Part shown: positions 42,770-52,401 of the stretch, piece after piece
Layout of the letters: each line of letters starts with the position of its first letter
Position numbering within the stretch: the stretch's first letter is position 1
Assembly (NCBI GenBank): GCA_902792895.1
Contig: CADBBK010000013.1
Span: 1 to 64,000, forward strand
From: an uncultured Bacteroidales bacterium
GTDB taxonomy: Bacteria; Bacteroidota; Bacteroidia; Bacteroidales; Muribaculaceae
DNA length: 64,000 nt
Reading direction: 5' to 3'
Position numbers and translations under genes: made by a program
The notes under the pieces: generated by a model
What the model was told of the DNA's origin: nothing
What the model saw: the letters and a program-made list of their open reading frames with translations, nothing else
The model's database searches: none

Positions 42770-43879
42770 ATGATCACACAAGAACAACTCAAGGAACTGC
42801 AACAACGCAAAGATGACCTGAAACGCTATCTCGACGTCGATGGCAAGAAAATCGAGGTCGAGGAAGAGGAACTGCGCACCCACGTGCCCGACTTCTGGCA
42901 GGACCAGAAGGCCGCCGAGGCCCAGATGAAGAAAATCAAGTCGCTGCGCAACTGGATCAACGGCTGCGAGGAAGTGGAACTCGCCGTGGACGAGGTGGCC
43001 ACTGGATTTGACTTCGTCAAGGAGGGACTCGTCGAGGAGAGCGAACTCGACGCCCTGTACACCAAGGCCCTCGCCCTGCTCGAGAAACTCGAGTTGCGCA
43101 ACATGCTGCGCCACGACGAGGATAAGATGGATGCCATTCTCAAGATCAACTCCGGTGCCGGCGGCACCGAGAGCCAGGACTGGGCCTCGATGCTCATGCG
43201 CATGTACCTGCGCTGGTGTGAGCGCCACGGCTACAAGACCGCCATCGAGCACCTCATCGACGGTGACGAGGCGGGCATCAAGAGCGTCACCATCAGCATC
43301 GAGGGCGACTTTGCCTACGGCTACCTCAAGAGTGAGAACGGCGTGCACCGCCTGGTGCGCGTCTCGCCCTATAACGCCCAGGGCAAGCGCATGACCTCGT
43401 TTGCCTCGGTATTCGTCACCCCGCTGGTCGACGACACCATCGAGATCACCCTCGACCCCGCCAGGATTTCGTGGGACACCTTCCGCAGCGGCGGTGCCGG
43501 CGGACAGAACGTGAACAAGGTGGAATCGGGTGTGCGCGTGCGCTACCAGTATAAGGACCCCTACACTGGCGAGGAGGAGGAAATCCTCGTCGAGAACACC
43601 GAGACGCGCGACCAGCCCAAGAACCGCGAGAACGCCCTGCGCAACCTGCGCTCCATCCTCTACAACAAGGAGTTGCAGCACCGCCAGGAAGAGCAGCGCA
43701 AGGTCGAGGACAGCAAGAAGAAAATCGAATGGGGAAGCCAGATCCGCAGCTACGTCTTCGATGACCGCCGCGTCAAGGACCACCGCACCAACCACCAGAC
43801 TAGCGACGTGGGCGGCGTGATGGACGGCGACCTCGACGACTTCATCAAGGCCTACCTGATGGAGTTTGCCGAGAGTTAA
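42770..43879 (+). CDS. prfB: Peptide chain release factor 2
   Basis: 369 aa. RF2 ends translation at UGA and UAA. The GGQ peptidyl-tRNA hydrolysis motif is at 244-246 (SGGAGGQNVNK). The stop-codon recognition tripeptide appears as SPY (199-201, VRVSPYNAQGK) in place of SPF. The C terminus matches class I release factors. The frame is open from the first ATG: at the place where many bacteria have the programmed +1 frameshift (in the KRYLD segment, residues 21-22) the codons are CTC GAC with no in-frame TGA, so the autoregulatory frameshift is absent here. It follows the acyl-CoA synthetase by 38 nt. Confident assignment to RF2 and not RF1, which would have PxT. Confidence 0.94.
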   Translation: MITQEQLKELQQRKDDLKRYLDVDGKKIEVEEEELRTHVPDFWQDQKAAEAQMKKIKSLRNWINGCEEVELAVDEVATGFDFVKEGLVEESELDALYTKALALLEKLELRNMLRHDEDKMDAILKINSGAGGTESQDWASMLMRMYLRWCERHGYKTAIEHLIDGDEAGIKSVTISIEGDFAYGYLKSENGVHRLVRVSPYNAQGKRMTSFASVFVTPLVDDTIEITLDPARISWDTFRSGGAGGQNVNKVESGVRVRYQYKDPYTGEEEEILVENTETRDQPKNRENALRNLRSILYNKELQHRQEEQRKVEDSKKKIEWGSQIRSYVFDDRRVKDHRTNHQTSDVGGVMDGDLDDFIKAYLMEFAES

Positions 43880-43938
43880 TTTCCCCCATACTCCCATTCA
43901 GACAACAACCCCATCAACCCTAAAATAACCGCACGGGA

Positions 43939-44709
43939 ATGAACGAGAAATTCACTATCGTCAAGGTCAGCGGCAAGATCGTCGAGAAAGCCGACGAGCT
44001 GCGCACCTTTGTAAAAGCCTTTGCCGCCATCAAGGGCAAGAAAATGCTCATCTTCAGCGGCAATATGATGGCCCAGGAAATCGGCAATAAACTGGGCATC
44101 AGGACCAAACTCATCGATGACCGCCCCGTGGTCGATGCCGGAACTCTCAAGTTGCTCACCATGGTCTATGGTGGACTGGTGAGCCGATTGTTCGTCTCGC
44201 TGCTGCAGGGCAACAAGGTCAATGCCCTGGGCGTCACCGGGGCCGACATGAACCTCGTCACCAGCGTTCGCCTGCCCGACGGCAAGTTGGGTGACACCGG
44301 ACAGGTGCGCCATGTCAACACCGAGACCATTGCACGCCTCATCGACAGCGGCATCGTGCCCGTACTCGCCCCCATCACCCACGACGGACGCGGCAACCTG
44401 CTGTTCAACGAGACCGACGCCATGGCAGCCGAGATTGCACGCGCCCTGGCGCTGCGCTTCGACATCACGCTCATCTACTGCTTTGAGAAAAAAGGTGTGC
44501 TGCTCAACCACCATGACCCCGACAGTGTGGTGGCCAACCTGCGCCGCACCCAGTACAAGTCGCTGCGCGACATGGAAATCATCAAGGACTGGTTCGACAA
44601 CAAGGTGAGCAACGCCTTCACCGCCATCGAACACGGCGTGAAGGAGGTCATCATCACCTGCCCCTCACAACTGGGCAACCCCGACAAGGGCACCCACATC
44701 AAGGGGTAA
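43939..44709 (+). CDS. Acetylglutamate kinase-like protein with degenerate active site
   Basis: 256 aa, an amino-acid-kinase fold clearly related to ArgB: IVKVSGKIVEKA, LTMVYGGLV, VNALGVTGADMN, VPVLAPITHDGRGNL and IYCFEKKGVL all match Bacteroidetes ArgB. The ArgB glycine loop (HGGG) reads FSGN, the first KxGGK is KVSGK, the NADT segment reads NETD, and the GGM before the catalytic lysine reads DWF. The arginine of the substrate-binding GxR segment also seems lost, while the two lysines and one aspartate remain. These comparisons are from memory of the family. It may be a changed-specificity kinase or a non-catalytic paralog. It lies 59 nt after prfB and 86 nt before asd; no other arginine gene is in the window. 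Confidence 0.75.
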   Translation: MNEKFTIVKVSGKIVEKADELRTFVKAFAAIKGKKMLIFSGNMMAQEIGNKLGIRTKLIDDRPVVDAGTLKLLTMVYGGLVSRLFVSLLQGNKVNALGVTGADMNLVTSVRLPDGKLGDTGQVRHVNTETIARLIDSGIVPVLAPITHDGRGNLLFNETDAMAAEIARALALRFDITLIYCFEKKGVLLNHHDPDSVVANLRRTQYKSLRDMEIIKDWFDNKVSNAFTAIEHGVKEVIITCPSQLGNPDKGTHIKG

Positions 44710-44795
44710 AACATGGATTGGCACGGGATTTGCACAGGCGTCCCTGACAACTAGATTAAATATTTAAACACTCAACATTAAAACGCTAAAAAACA

Positions 44796-45806
44796 ATGAA
44801 GGTTGCGATTGTTGGCGCCAGCGGCGCCGTGGGACAGGAATTCATGCGTGTCCTCGATGAACAGAATTTCCCCGTTACTGAACTCGTGCTGTTCGGCTCG
44901 GAACGCAGCGCCGGACGCATTTTCACCTTCCGCGGTAAGGACCATGTAGTCAAACTCCTCCAGCACAACGATGACTTCAAGGACATCGACATCGCCTTTG
45001 TCGCCATGGGTGCCGGTCCAGCCCGCGAGTTTGCCCCCACCATCACCAAGCACGGCTGCATCATGATTGACAACAGCAGCGCCTTCCGCATGGACGACGA
45101 CGTGCCCCTGGTGGTCCCCGAGGTCAACGGCGAGGACGCCCTCGTCACACCGCGCAACATCATCGCCAACCCCAACTGCTCCACCATCATCATGGTCGTA
45201 GCCCTCAAGCCGTTGGACAACCTGTCGCACATCAAGAACGTGCAGGTAGCCACCTATCAGGCCGCCAGCGGCGCCGGCATGGAGGCGATGTACGAACTCG
45301 CCCTGCAGACCAGCGAGATAGCCGTCGGCAAGGAGGAACTCACCGTGCGCCATTTCCAACACGAGTTGGCCTATAATGTCATTCCCCACATCGACATCTT
45401 CCAGGACAACGACTACACCCGCGAGGAGATGAAGATGGTCAAGGAAACCTGCAAAATCATGCACAGCGACATCCGCGTCAGCGCCACCTGCGTGCGCGTC
45501 CCCGTCATGCGTGCTCACAGCGAGGCCGTGTGGATCGAGTGCGAGCAACCCATCACCCCCGAGGAAGCCCGCGCAGCCCTGCAGTTGGCCCCCGGCATCG
45601 TCGTCGTCGATGATCCGCGCAGCAACCGCTACCCCATGCCCATCCACTGCTCCGGCAAGGACCCCGTCTATGTCGGACGCATCCGTGTGGACACCAGCAG
45701 CGACAACGGCCTCACCTTCTGGCTCTGCGGTGACCAGATCAAGAAGGGCGCAGCCCTCAACGCCGTCCAAATCGGCCAATACCTCATCGCCCACCGCAAG
45801 AAGTAA
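44796..45806 (+). CDS. asd: Aspartate-semialdehyde dehydrogenase
   Basis: 336 aa. Reduces L-aspartyl-4-phosphate to the semialdehyde with NADPH, a step shared by lysine/diaminopimelate, threonine and methionine synthesis. The N-terminal nucleotide loop is [10 protein letters not shown]; the catalytic cysteine lies in NPNCST (near residue 129); the substrate-binding and acid/base part is [10 protein letters not shown] with the catalytic histidine. Length fits the gram-positive/Bacteroidetes branch. It is last in the + strand run, with a perfect bidirectional hairpin terminator 51 nt after the stop codon. Confidently assigned. Confidence 0.95.
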   Translation: MKVAIVGASGAVGQEFMRVLDEQNFPVTELVLFGSERSAGRIFTFRGKDHVVKLLQHNDDFKDIDIAFVAMGAGPAREFAPTITKHGCIMIDNSSAFRMDDDVPLVVPEVNGEDALVTPRNIIANPNCSTIIMVVALKPLDNLSHIKNVQVATYQAASGAGMEAMYELALQTSEIAVGKEELTVRHFQHELAYNVIPHIDIFQDNDYTREEMKMVKETCKIMHSDIRVSATCVRVPVMRAHSEAVWIECEQPITPEEARAALQLAPGIVVVDDPRSNRYPMPIHCSGKDPVYVGRIRVDTSSDNGLTFWLCGDQIKKGAALNAVQIGQYLIAHRKK

Positions 45807-45857
45807 CCACCACCCTAACTAGGCCCACCAAACAACCCCCACAGGCTTAACCACTAC

Positions 45858-45909
45858 ATTGAAGTGCACCCCAAAAGTTGGAAACAAAACTTTTGGGGTG
45901 CACTTCAAT
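45858..45909. terminator. Perfect 22-bp inverted repeat between convergent genes
   Basis: ATTGAAGTGCACCCCAAAAG plus TT (45858-45879) is exactly complementary to 45888-45909, with an 8-nt loop. It separates asd (+) from the C69 dipeptidase (-). It probably acts as a bidirectional terminator. The perfect arms resemble the fused ends of an insertion sequence, which is only a suggestion. Confidence 0.8.
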
Positions 45910-45934
45910 ACCCTCACCGTTCCTGCAACAGGGG

Positions 45935-47608
45935 TTACATGTAGGAGGCGTCGAGGGAGTCGGTTGGGGGAACTTCGTAGCGGGTGCCGGTGGACTGGTG
46001 AATGCGGCGGCGCACTTTGTCGCTCATGCCGGGACGCGTGAGGCGGGGACGGAAACCGCTGGAGTTGCGCAGGTACTGGCCGTTCTCCTCCTGACGGATG
46101 ACGCCGTCGTTATACTTCACAATCATGTGGTAGGCCATCTCGCGCCAACGTTTCACCATCCTGTCGCCCACCTCGCAGCCGTAATCGGTCAGCAGGTCGA
46201 GGGCAGCGCCACGGTCACTTTTCATCAACTCGAGGGCTCGTGCCTCGACCTCGCCCTGGTGCGCGAAGTAACTCGCCTGCAGTGAGTCACGCACCTGCTG
46301 CAACTCGGGATAAAGCAGGCTCCAGCGCGGATAGACCATATTGCTAACCCAGTTGCACACCCAGTAGGCGCTCTCGTCGCTGAAGGTGTAAGCGTCGGCC
46401 TTATCGTCGTTGTAGCAGTGCGGCACGCGGCTGGCGCAGCAATAGACGGGCGTATAAGCCACCATGCCGCTGTCGTCGTTGCCCCACCAGATGACGCCAC
46501 CCACCTCGCGCGGCATGAATCCGCGCAACTGGCACACCCAGGTGAAGGCGGTGTGCGTCGTGGCCACCGAGCGCTCGTGGAACATCGTCGTGCCCTCGTC
46601 ATCGTAGCGCGACGGCTGCGGACGGAACGGACTGTCGTAGATGCCGGCACCGGGGTCGTCGTCCATGGCAAACGGGGTGCCCTCGAAGCGGTCACGCAGG
46701 CAGGCAATCACGTCGCCCACGCTGAGCGGCTTGTCGGGGATAATCCACATGGGCAAGGGCTCCACCTCGCTCATGGGCAGTTTGCCCTCGATGTAAGGCA
46801 GATAACGGTCCATACCCGACGTCAGATGGCGGTAGATGGCCCACACGCGCGAGTCGCCCAGCCGACGGCCGCCGAAGGTGGGCGGGTTGTAGGCGTCACA
46901 GAAACTGAACTCGCTGTCCTTGCCCTTGAAGTAGCCGCGTTCGCGGGCAAACTTGATGCAGTTGGGCGAAATCATCACGTTGGCCTTGTCCTTGAGGTTC
47001 ACGCGGCGGATGCGGCTCTGGTTGGCATGGGCCATCACGGCGTTGTCAGGCACACGCACGGCCATCCACACCACGCTGCGGCTGCCCGGCCCACAGCCCG
47101 ACATCTCCAGAATCCATGCCTCGTCGGGATCACACACGGTGAACGACTCTCCCGAACTGCAGAAACCATACTCCTCGGCCAGCGAGGTCATCACCTTGAT
47201 GGCCTCACGCGCCGTGCGGGCCCGTTGCAGCCCCAGGTCCATGAGCGAACCGTAGTCGATGGTGCCCTCGCGGTCAATCAGTTCGGCACGTCCCTCAAAG
47301 GTCGTCTCGCCAATCGCCACCTGCCACTCGTTGATATTGCCCGTGACCAAATAGGTCTCGGGGGCCTCGGGAATCTCGCCGTGATAGACGCGCGAGTCGC
47401 GGTCATAGATTTTGCGCATCGTCCCGGCGGGATGCTTCCCCGCCTCGTAGCGGTACATCTTGTGGCATGCGCCCCAGGAGTCGATGTTGTAGGTACACAT
47501 CACCGAACCGTCAACACTCGCCCGTTTTCCCACGAGTATGCTCGTGCAGGCTTCAGCGGGCGACACCATGAGCGCGAGCACCGCCAGCAATAACAATAAT
47601 TTCTTCAT
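45935..47608 (-). CDS. C69-family dipeptidase, exported
   Basis: 557 aa. N-terminal nucleophile hydrolase of the PepD/dipeptidase A family. Signal peptide 1-20 ends exactly at C21 (PAEACTSILVGK), which should become the N-terminal catalytic cysteine after cleavage. Further family motifs are SWGACHKMYRYE, VTGNINEWQVAIGETTF and SFTVCDPDEAWILEM. The length is normal for Bacteroidales members. It would cleave dipeptides in the periplasm or outside, fitting a gut amino-acid-using lifestyle and the protease-rich neighbourhood. Transcribed alone from a -7 box at 47638-47645, divergent from the TonB operon. Confidence 0.92.
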   Translation of the reverse strand: MKKLLLLLAVLALMVSPAEACTSILVGKRASVDGSVMCTYNIDSWGACHKMYRYEAGKHPAGTMRKIYDRDSRVYHGEIPEAPETYLVTGNINEWQVAIGETTFEGRAELIDREGTIDYGSLMDLGLQRARTAREAIKVMTSLAEEYGFCSSGESFTVCDPDEAWILEMSGCGPGSRSVVWMAVRVPDNAVMAHANQSRIRRVNLKDKANVMISPNCIKFARERGYFKGKDSEFSFCDAYNPPTFGGRRLGDSRVWAIYRHLTSGMDRYLPYIEGKLPMSEVEPLPMWIIPDKPLSVGDVIACLRDRFEGTPFAMDDDPGAGIYDSPFRPQPSRYDDEGTTMFHERSVATTHTAFTWVCQLRGFMPREVGGVIWWGNDDSGMVAYTPVYCCASRVPHCYNDDKADAYTFSDESAYWVCNWVSNMVYPRWSLLYPELQQVRDSLQASYFAHQGEVEARALELMKSDRGAALDLLTDYGCEVGDRMVKRWREMAYHMIVKYNDGVIRQEENGQYLRNSSGFRPRLTRPGMSDKVRRRIHQSTGTRYEVPPTDSLDASYM

Positions 47609-47637
47609 CTGTTCAATGTTTTGGTTTCTTTAGGCAG

Positions 47638-47645
47638 CAAAGGTA
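47638..47645 (-). promoter_or_regulatory. -7 promoter element (TACCTTTG) of the C69 dipeptidase
   Basis: An exact match on the minus strand, 30 bp before the start codon at 47608. The -33 region lacks a clear TTG. Confidence 0.6.
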
Positions 47646-47741
47646 ATGAAAAATCCTGACTGAGCACCAGTGGGGCACCTCATTTTTAGGTATTGTGCAG
47701 CCTACCGATTAGGAGTAATTTTATACTCCAAAATCACTGAA

Positions 47742-50471
47742 ATGCAGACAATAAGAACCATCTTACTAAGCCTTGCGGTCATCGTTGCGCAAGTGGCTGG
47801 TGCTCAGGCAGTCATCAGAGGCATCGTGCTCGATGCCGAGACGCTCGAACCCGTCATCGGGGCCACCATCGGCGACGCAGCGACGAACAAGGCGCTCACC
47901 GTCACCCTAGCCGACGGCAGTTTCACCATACCTAAAAACAATGATGCCCGACTGAAAATTTCATCGATTGGCTACAAGACACTGGTGACCGTCCCCAACA
48001 GCGACGGCCGCTACCTGCTGCAGGCCGCTGTGAGCGTGCTGGGCGAGGTGGTCGTCACCGCCCAGGAGAACCGGGGTCTGACCACGTCGTCGCGCATCGA
48101 GAAACACGCGATGGAGCACCTGCAGCCCTCGAGTTTTTCCGATCTGCTGGAACTGCTGCCCGGCGGCCGTAGCCATGACCCGTCGCTGAGCGCCCCCAAC
48201 AACATCCACATCCGCGAGATTGCCATCGGCAGCAGCAACTACGCCACCTCGTCGCTGGGCACCAGCTTTGTCATCGACGGCGCTCCCATCTCGACCAATG
48301 CCAACATGCAGTACCTGGCCGGAGCATGGGACCTCATGGCCACCACCCGTGACAACACCAATGCCGGCGTGGACATGCGCGGCATCTCGACCGATGACAT
48401 CGAGAGTGTGGAAATCGTGCGCGGCATCCCGTCGGTGGAATACGGCGACCTGACCAGCGGACTGGTGAAAATCGAGCGCCGTCGGGGCGGCCACGACTTG
48501 AAGTTCCGCCTCAAGGCCGATATGGGCTCCAAACTGCTGTATGCCGCCAAGGACCTGGAGTGGGCCCAGCGCCGCCTGACCTTGAACGTGAGCGCCGATT
48601 ACCTCGACGCCAAGGCCGACCCGCGCAACAACCTGGAGAACTACAAGCGCGTGACGGTATCGGCCCGCCTGCGCAAGCGCTGGGAGCGCGAAGGCCACCA
48701 ACTGACCTTCACTTCCAACCTCGACTTCTCGAGTTCGCTCGACAACGAGAAAGAGGACATCGACCAGACCTACAGCGCCGAGGACTCCTACCGCTCGAGT
48801 TATCGCCGCTATGCCCTGCTCACGGCACTGCAGTACCAGTCGAAGCAGCGCTCGTGGCTCAAATCGGCTGACCTGACGTTCTCGGCTGCGGTCGAGAACG
48901 ACCTGATTGAGCGCACCCGCCTGACGCAGTTGTCGCGGATGACCGTCGCCCCGCTGTCGAAGGAAGAAGGCGAAAACGACGCCTACATCCTACCTTTTAA
49001 ATACACCGGCCACCATGAGGTGGACGGCAAACCCGTGAATGCCTACGTCAAACTGAACGCACGCCTGCAGATTCCCAACAACACCGTGTCCAACACCCTG
49101 CTGTTGGGTGCCGACTGGAACCTGGACAAGAACCTGGGCCGCGGGCAGGTGTTCGACCCCCACACTCCAGTGTACCCCGGCATGTCGTCGCGTAGCCGCT
49201 CGCTCAAGGAAATCCCGGCCAACCACCGCCTGTCGGCCTATGCCGAGGAGAACCTCAAGTGGCCGACGCCCATCGGCGCCCTAGAACTGGCCGCCGGCAT
49301 TCGCGCCACCACGATGCTGAACCTGGACAAAGCCTACATCATGCACGGCAAGGCCTACCTCGACCCGCGCGTCAATGTGGGCTACAACCTCCCGCAACTG
49401 CGGGTGTTCGGACAGCCGACGTTTGTGCGCATCGCTGCCGACATCGGACAGCACACCAAGACGCCCACCATGGAGCAACTGTTTCCCGACCTGCTGTACA
49501 TTGATTTCATCCAACTGAACTACTATCACGACAATCCCGACTACCGCCGCATCAACCTGATGACCTATATCGTCAACCCCCGCAACACCGCCCTGGAGCC
49601 TGCCCGCAACCTGAAGAAGGAAGTGTCGCTGGACGTCAACATCGGGGGCAACCGATTGACTGTCACTGCTTTTAGGGAGAAGATAACCTCGGGATTCCGC
49701 AGCCAGGCCTATTATCAGACCTACCAGTACAAGCAATATGACGCATCGGGCATCGATCCCAAGGCCCTGACGTCACAGCCAGCGCTGGAGGACCTCCCCT
49801 ACACCGTCATCAACGAGCTGGCGGGCTACGGCAACTACACCAACGGAAGCATGACGCTGAAGGAAGGTATCGAGTACACCATCGAGACCCGGCGATTCCC
49901 CGTCGTGCTCACGCGCCTGACCATCAACGGCGCCTACTTCCGCACCACCTACAACAACTCCATCGTCGATTCCTACCGCCCCAGCCAGGTCATTGATAAC
50001 CGTCAGATACAGTATGTGGGCCTGTATGCCAACGACGACGGCTCGGTCAGGGAATCGTTCAACACCAATTTCACCCTTGACACCGACGTGCCACGGCTCA
50101 AACTGGGCTTTTCCATCTCGGCACAATGCCTGTGGTTCACCACGTCACAGCGCAAGGAGGTGAGCAACTACCCCGTGCAGTACATCGCCCCCGACGGCAC
50201 CATCCACGACTGGCAGGACAGCGACGCCGATGACCTGTACCTGCGCTGGCTCGTCAGGGACTACTCAGCATCGCAGTTTGAGAAGGACCGCGTCCCGTTT
50301 GCCATGAACCTGAACATGAAGGTGACCAAGAAACTCTTTGACGACCGGCTCAACGTGGCCATGTTCTGCAACAAACTGTGGGACTACACGCCCGACCACG
50401 ACAGCCGCGGCACGACCATCCGCCGCCATGTAACCCCCTACTTCGGACTAGAAATGAACATCAAGATATGA
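47742..50471 (+). CDS. TonB-dependent outer-membrane receptor
   Basis: 909 aa from the ATG at 47742, where a signal peptide starts (MQTIRTILLSLAVIVAQVAGAQ); the frame extends to 47670 but without a signal. A carboxypeptidase-regulatory-like domain (about 22-95, IRGIVLDAETLEPVIGATI) precedes a TonB-box-like VLGEVVVTAQE and a plug with FVIDGAPIS and DIESVEIVRGIPSVEYG. The barrel follows and ends in YFGLEMNIKI. It is shorter than SusC and has no SusD partner, so it belongs to the general TonB receptor group. First gene of a five-gene operon; the next lipoprotein gene overlaps its stop codon (ATGA). The ligand is unknown; the operon's peptidase makes a peptide or metal-carrying protein possible (inference). 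Confidence 0.9.
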   Translation: MQTIRTILLSLAVIVAQVAGAQAVIRGIVLDAETLEPVIGATIGDAATNKALTVTLADGSFTIPKNNDARLKISSIGYKTLVTVPNSDGRYLLQAAVSVLGEVVVTAQENRGLTTSSRIEKHAMEHLQPSSFSDLLELLPGGRSHDPSLSAPNNIHIREIAIGSSNYATSSLGTSFVIDGAPISTNANMQYLAGAWDLMATTRDNTNAGVDMRGISTDDIESVEIVRGIPSVEYGDLTSGLVKIERRRGGHDLKFRLKADMGSKLLYAAKDLEWAQRRLTLNVSADYLDAKADPRNNLENYKRVTVSARLRKRWEREGHQLTFTSNLDFSSSLDNEKEDIDQTYSAEDSYRSSYRRYALLTALQYQSKQRSWLKSADLTFSAAVENDLIERTRLTQLSRMTVAPLSKEEGENDAYILPFKYTGHHEVDGKPVNAYVKLNARLQIPNNTVSNTLLLGADWNLDKNLGRGQVFDPHTPVYPGMSSRSRSLKEIPANHRLSAYAEENLKWPTPIGALELAAGIRATTMLNLDKAYIMHGKAYLDPRVNVGYNLPQLRVFGQPTFVRIAADIGQHTKTPTMEQLFPDLLYIDFIQLNYYHDNPDYRRINLMTYIVNPRNTALEPARNLKKEVSLDVNIGGNRLTVTAFREKITSGFRSQAYYQTYQYKQYDASGIDPKALTSQPALEDLPYTVINELAGYGNYTNGSMTLKEGIEYTIETRRFPVVLTRLTINGAYFRTTYNNSIVDSYRPSQVIDNRQIQYVGLYANDDGSVRESFNTNFTLDTDVPRLKLGFSISAQCLWFTTSQRKEVSNYPVQYIAPDGTIHDWQDSDADDLYLRWLVRDYSASQFEKDRVPFAMNLNMKVTKKLFDDRLNVAMFCNKLWDYTPDHDSRGTTIRRHVTPYFGLEMNIKI

Positions 50472-50851
50472 GAAACAATATCCTATATATCACCCTCATG
50501 ATACTGGCCATGGCGCTCACGGCCTGTGCCCCGGTCGAGGACGACATCTTCACCACCGCGCGCATCACCGTGGCAGCTGGCGACGAGGTGACCATCACGC
50601 GCATCCAGGCCCAGGCCAAACTGACCAACGTGAACACACGTCAGACGGTGACCAGCGCCGACTTTGTGGGTTCCACGGTGGCCGTCGAGTTGCTGCGTGG
50701 CGCCTATCAGATTGACATTGAGGGGGCGGCAACATGCCAGATGGCCGACGGCAAGACCCGTGTACGCCAGTTCCGCTGCCAGAGCGACTATGCCGAAATG
50801 GTCCATCAGGACCTGAACGAAATCACCCTCAAAACCATCTTCCTCGACTGA
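50468..50851 (+). CDS. Small lipoprotein in TonB/DUF4876 operon
   Basis: 127 aa. The start is set at 50468, overlapping the stop of the receptor gene (ATGA). Signal peptide with lipobox at C20 (MALTAC). The remainder is a compact beta-sandwich pattern (ARITVAAGDEVTITRIQAQAKLTN, GSTVAVELLRGAYQIDIEG) close in style to the first domain of the DUF4876 lipoprotein downstream, which also has a TLTN-type strand and a LEAGTYNIAVNG-like strand. It is probably a related one-domain protein. Next gene begins 1 nt after its stop. Function not known. Confidence 0.75.
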   Translation: MRNNILYITLMILAMALTACAPVEDDIFTTARITVAAGDEVTITRIQAQAKLTNVNTRQTVTSADFVGSTVAVELLRGAYQIDIEGAATCQMADGKTRVRQFRCQSDYAEMVHQDLNEITLKTIFLD

Positions 50852-50852
50852 C

Positions 50853-52355
50853 ATGAAACGCCCATATCTATTGATTACCCTGTATGTGGCTGCACTCATG
50901 GCAGCGGTGGCCTCCAACGCCGACTCGGCACTTGTCGAGCACACGACGCTGGGGCAACTGCCGATGCTCGAGGGGCTGCGTAATCCCGCCCTGCACGGGG
51001 CAGAATACCGCACCTCGTTCTCACAGTTGGCATTGGGCATCGACCTCGAGCGGCAGTCACAGGCCTTTGTCCTGGAAAAAGGCACAGGCTACACCCTGCC
51101 CTACATCAAGGTAAACACCCACCTGCGCCTCGGTGACCGCACGGCTGTGTGGGGCACTGCGTCCTACACGACCGGCAAGCAGCACGACGTCAAGTGGAAC
51201 TCCACCAGCGACTACGACCTGCTGCAGCCCTACATCCTGGCCGACACGGCTGGCGGCGACACGCACCGCGAGCGCTACGCCATCGCCGGCGGATATGCGA
51301 CACGCCTCAACCGATGGCTCCTGGGCGGCGAAATGCTGGTCAGGGCCGAACAGGAATACCGCAACCATGACCCGCGCATGAGGGGCATCGTCACCGACTT
51401 GACACTGCGTCTGGGTGGTGGCTACGACTTGAGGGACTATCGACTGGGAGCCGCTTTCGAGGCGAACATCTACAAGCAGACCAACAGCGTGGCCTTTTAC
51501 CGCGAGGAGGGCGTTATCCCCGAGTACCAGATGACCGGCCTGGGTACCGAATACAGCCGTTTCTCGGGCGACAAGCGCAGCCTGTACTACGATGGCGGCG
51601 GCGTGGCCGTGCTGCTGCACGCCTCGCCCCTGTCGGACAACGGGCTGTACGGCGACCTGGTGCTTGACGAGCATCGCTATCACCGCCGCCTGGCCGAGTA
51701 CAACTCCATGCCGCTCACCGACCTCTACCGCGAACACCTGGGGGCCACCATCGGTTGGAAGCATATATCGGGCCGGGGCCACTCGATAGCCCTGTGGGGA
51801 CATGCCGATTACACCCGTGGTACGGGCAACGAGCACGTGGGCGGCACCTCCGATGCCCGTTACTTTCCCGTCATAGCCTGCCTGACGATGTACAAGAGCC
51901 ATCAGATCGATGCCCTGGCTGGAGCCCTCTATGGCACCGGCAAGTGGCACGCCGCCCTCACTGCCGGTTACCGCTCGACTAGCGAGAAATACGTCTATCC
52001 TCACCGCCAGATGGATGCCGGCCATGTTTACGGCAGGCTACAGGGGCAAGGCTTTTTCCGTCCTTCGGGCAAACTGCTGCTGACCGTGGATGCCCAGGCG
52101 GCCCATTACCACAACCTGAGCGACAAACTGTCCATGCCCCTTGCCAACATGGAGCCCCGGTTCATCCAACTGATGCAGCACAAGCAGGACTATGCCACCG
52201 CCCACTACACCGAACTGGGCGCCAAGGTGCGGGCCGACCTGGCCTGGAAGGAGTCACGATACGGCTTGTTTGCCCAGTTGGGAGGCGCCGTGGTCCTGTG
52301 CTCCACCAAGCAGCACAGCACGCTACTGCAAAGTTCTATCGGAATCACATTTTAA
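50853..52355 (+). CDS. DUF6850-family outer-membrane beta-barrel protein
   Basis: 500 aa. Signal peptide (1-24). The rest is many short amphipathic strands rich in Tyr, Gly and Arg (for example RYAIAGGYATRLNRWLLGGEM, split by turns) with an aromatic last residue (SSIGITF), typical of an outer-membrane barrel. By operon context and length it fits DUF6850, a barrel family seen next to DUF4876 proteins. No plug domain or TonB box, so it is not an active receptor. It may form a pore or export partner for its neighbours (inference). It starts 1 nt after the small lipoprotein and lies 46 nt before the DUF4876 gene. Confidence 0.78.
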   Translation: MKRPYLLITLYVAALMAAVASNADSALVEHTTLGQLPMLEGLRNPALHGAEYRTSFSQLALGIDLERQSQAFVLEKGTGYTLPYIKVNTHLRLGDRTAVWGTASYTTGKQHDVKWNSTSDYDLLQPYILADTAGGDTHRERYAIAGGYATRLNRWLLGGEMLVRAEQEYRNHDPRMRGIVTDLTLRLGGGYDLRDYRLGAAFEANIYKQTNSVAFYREEGVIPEYQMTGLGTEYSRFSGDKRSLYYDGGGVAVLLHASPLSDNGLYGDLVLDEHRYHRRLAEYNSMPLTDLYREHLGATIGWKHISGRGHSIALWGHADYTRGTGNEHVGGTSDARYFPVIACLTMYKSHQIDALAGALYGTGKWHAALTAGYRSTSEKYVYPHRQMDAGHVYGRLQGQGFFRPSGKLLLTVDAQAAHYHNLSDKLSMPLANMEPRFIQLMQHKQDYATAHYTELGAKVRADLAWKESRYGLFAQLGGAVVLCSTKQHSTLLQSSIGITF

Positions 52356-52401
52356 TAACAAATATCAATTCAACATTTAAAAATCAAAAACAAACAGAAG
52401 A

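Noticed and set aside
42770..42850. Programmed frameshift in prfB
   Set aside because: The reading frame is continuous and no in-frame TGA exists at the usual place.
47670..47741. Upstream in-frame start for the TonB receptor
   Set aside because: It adds 24 residues before a normal signal peptide; the start at 47742 is more likely.
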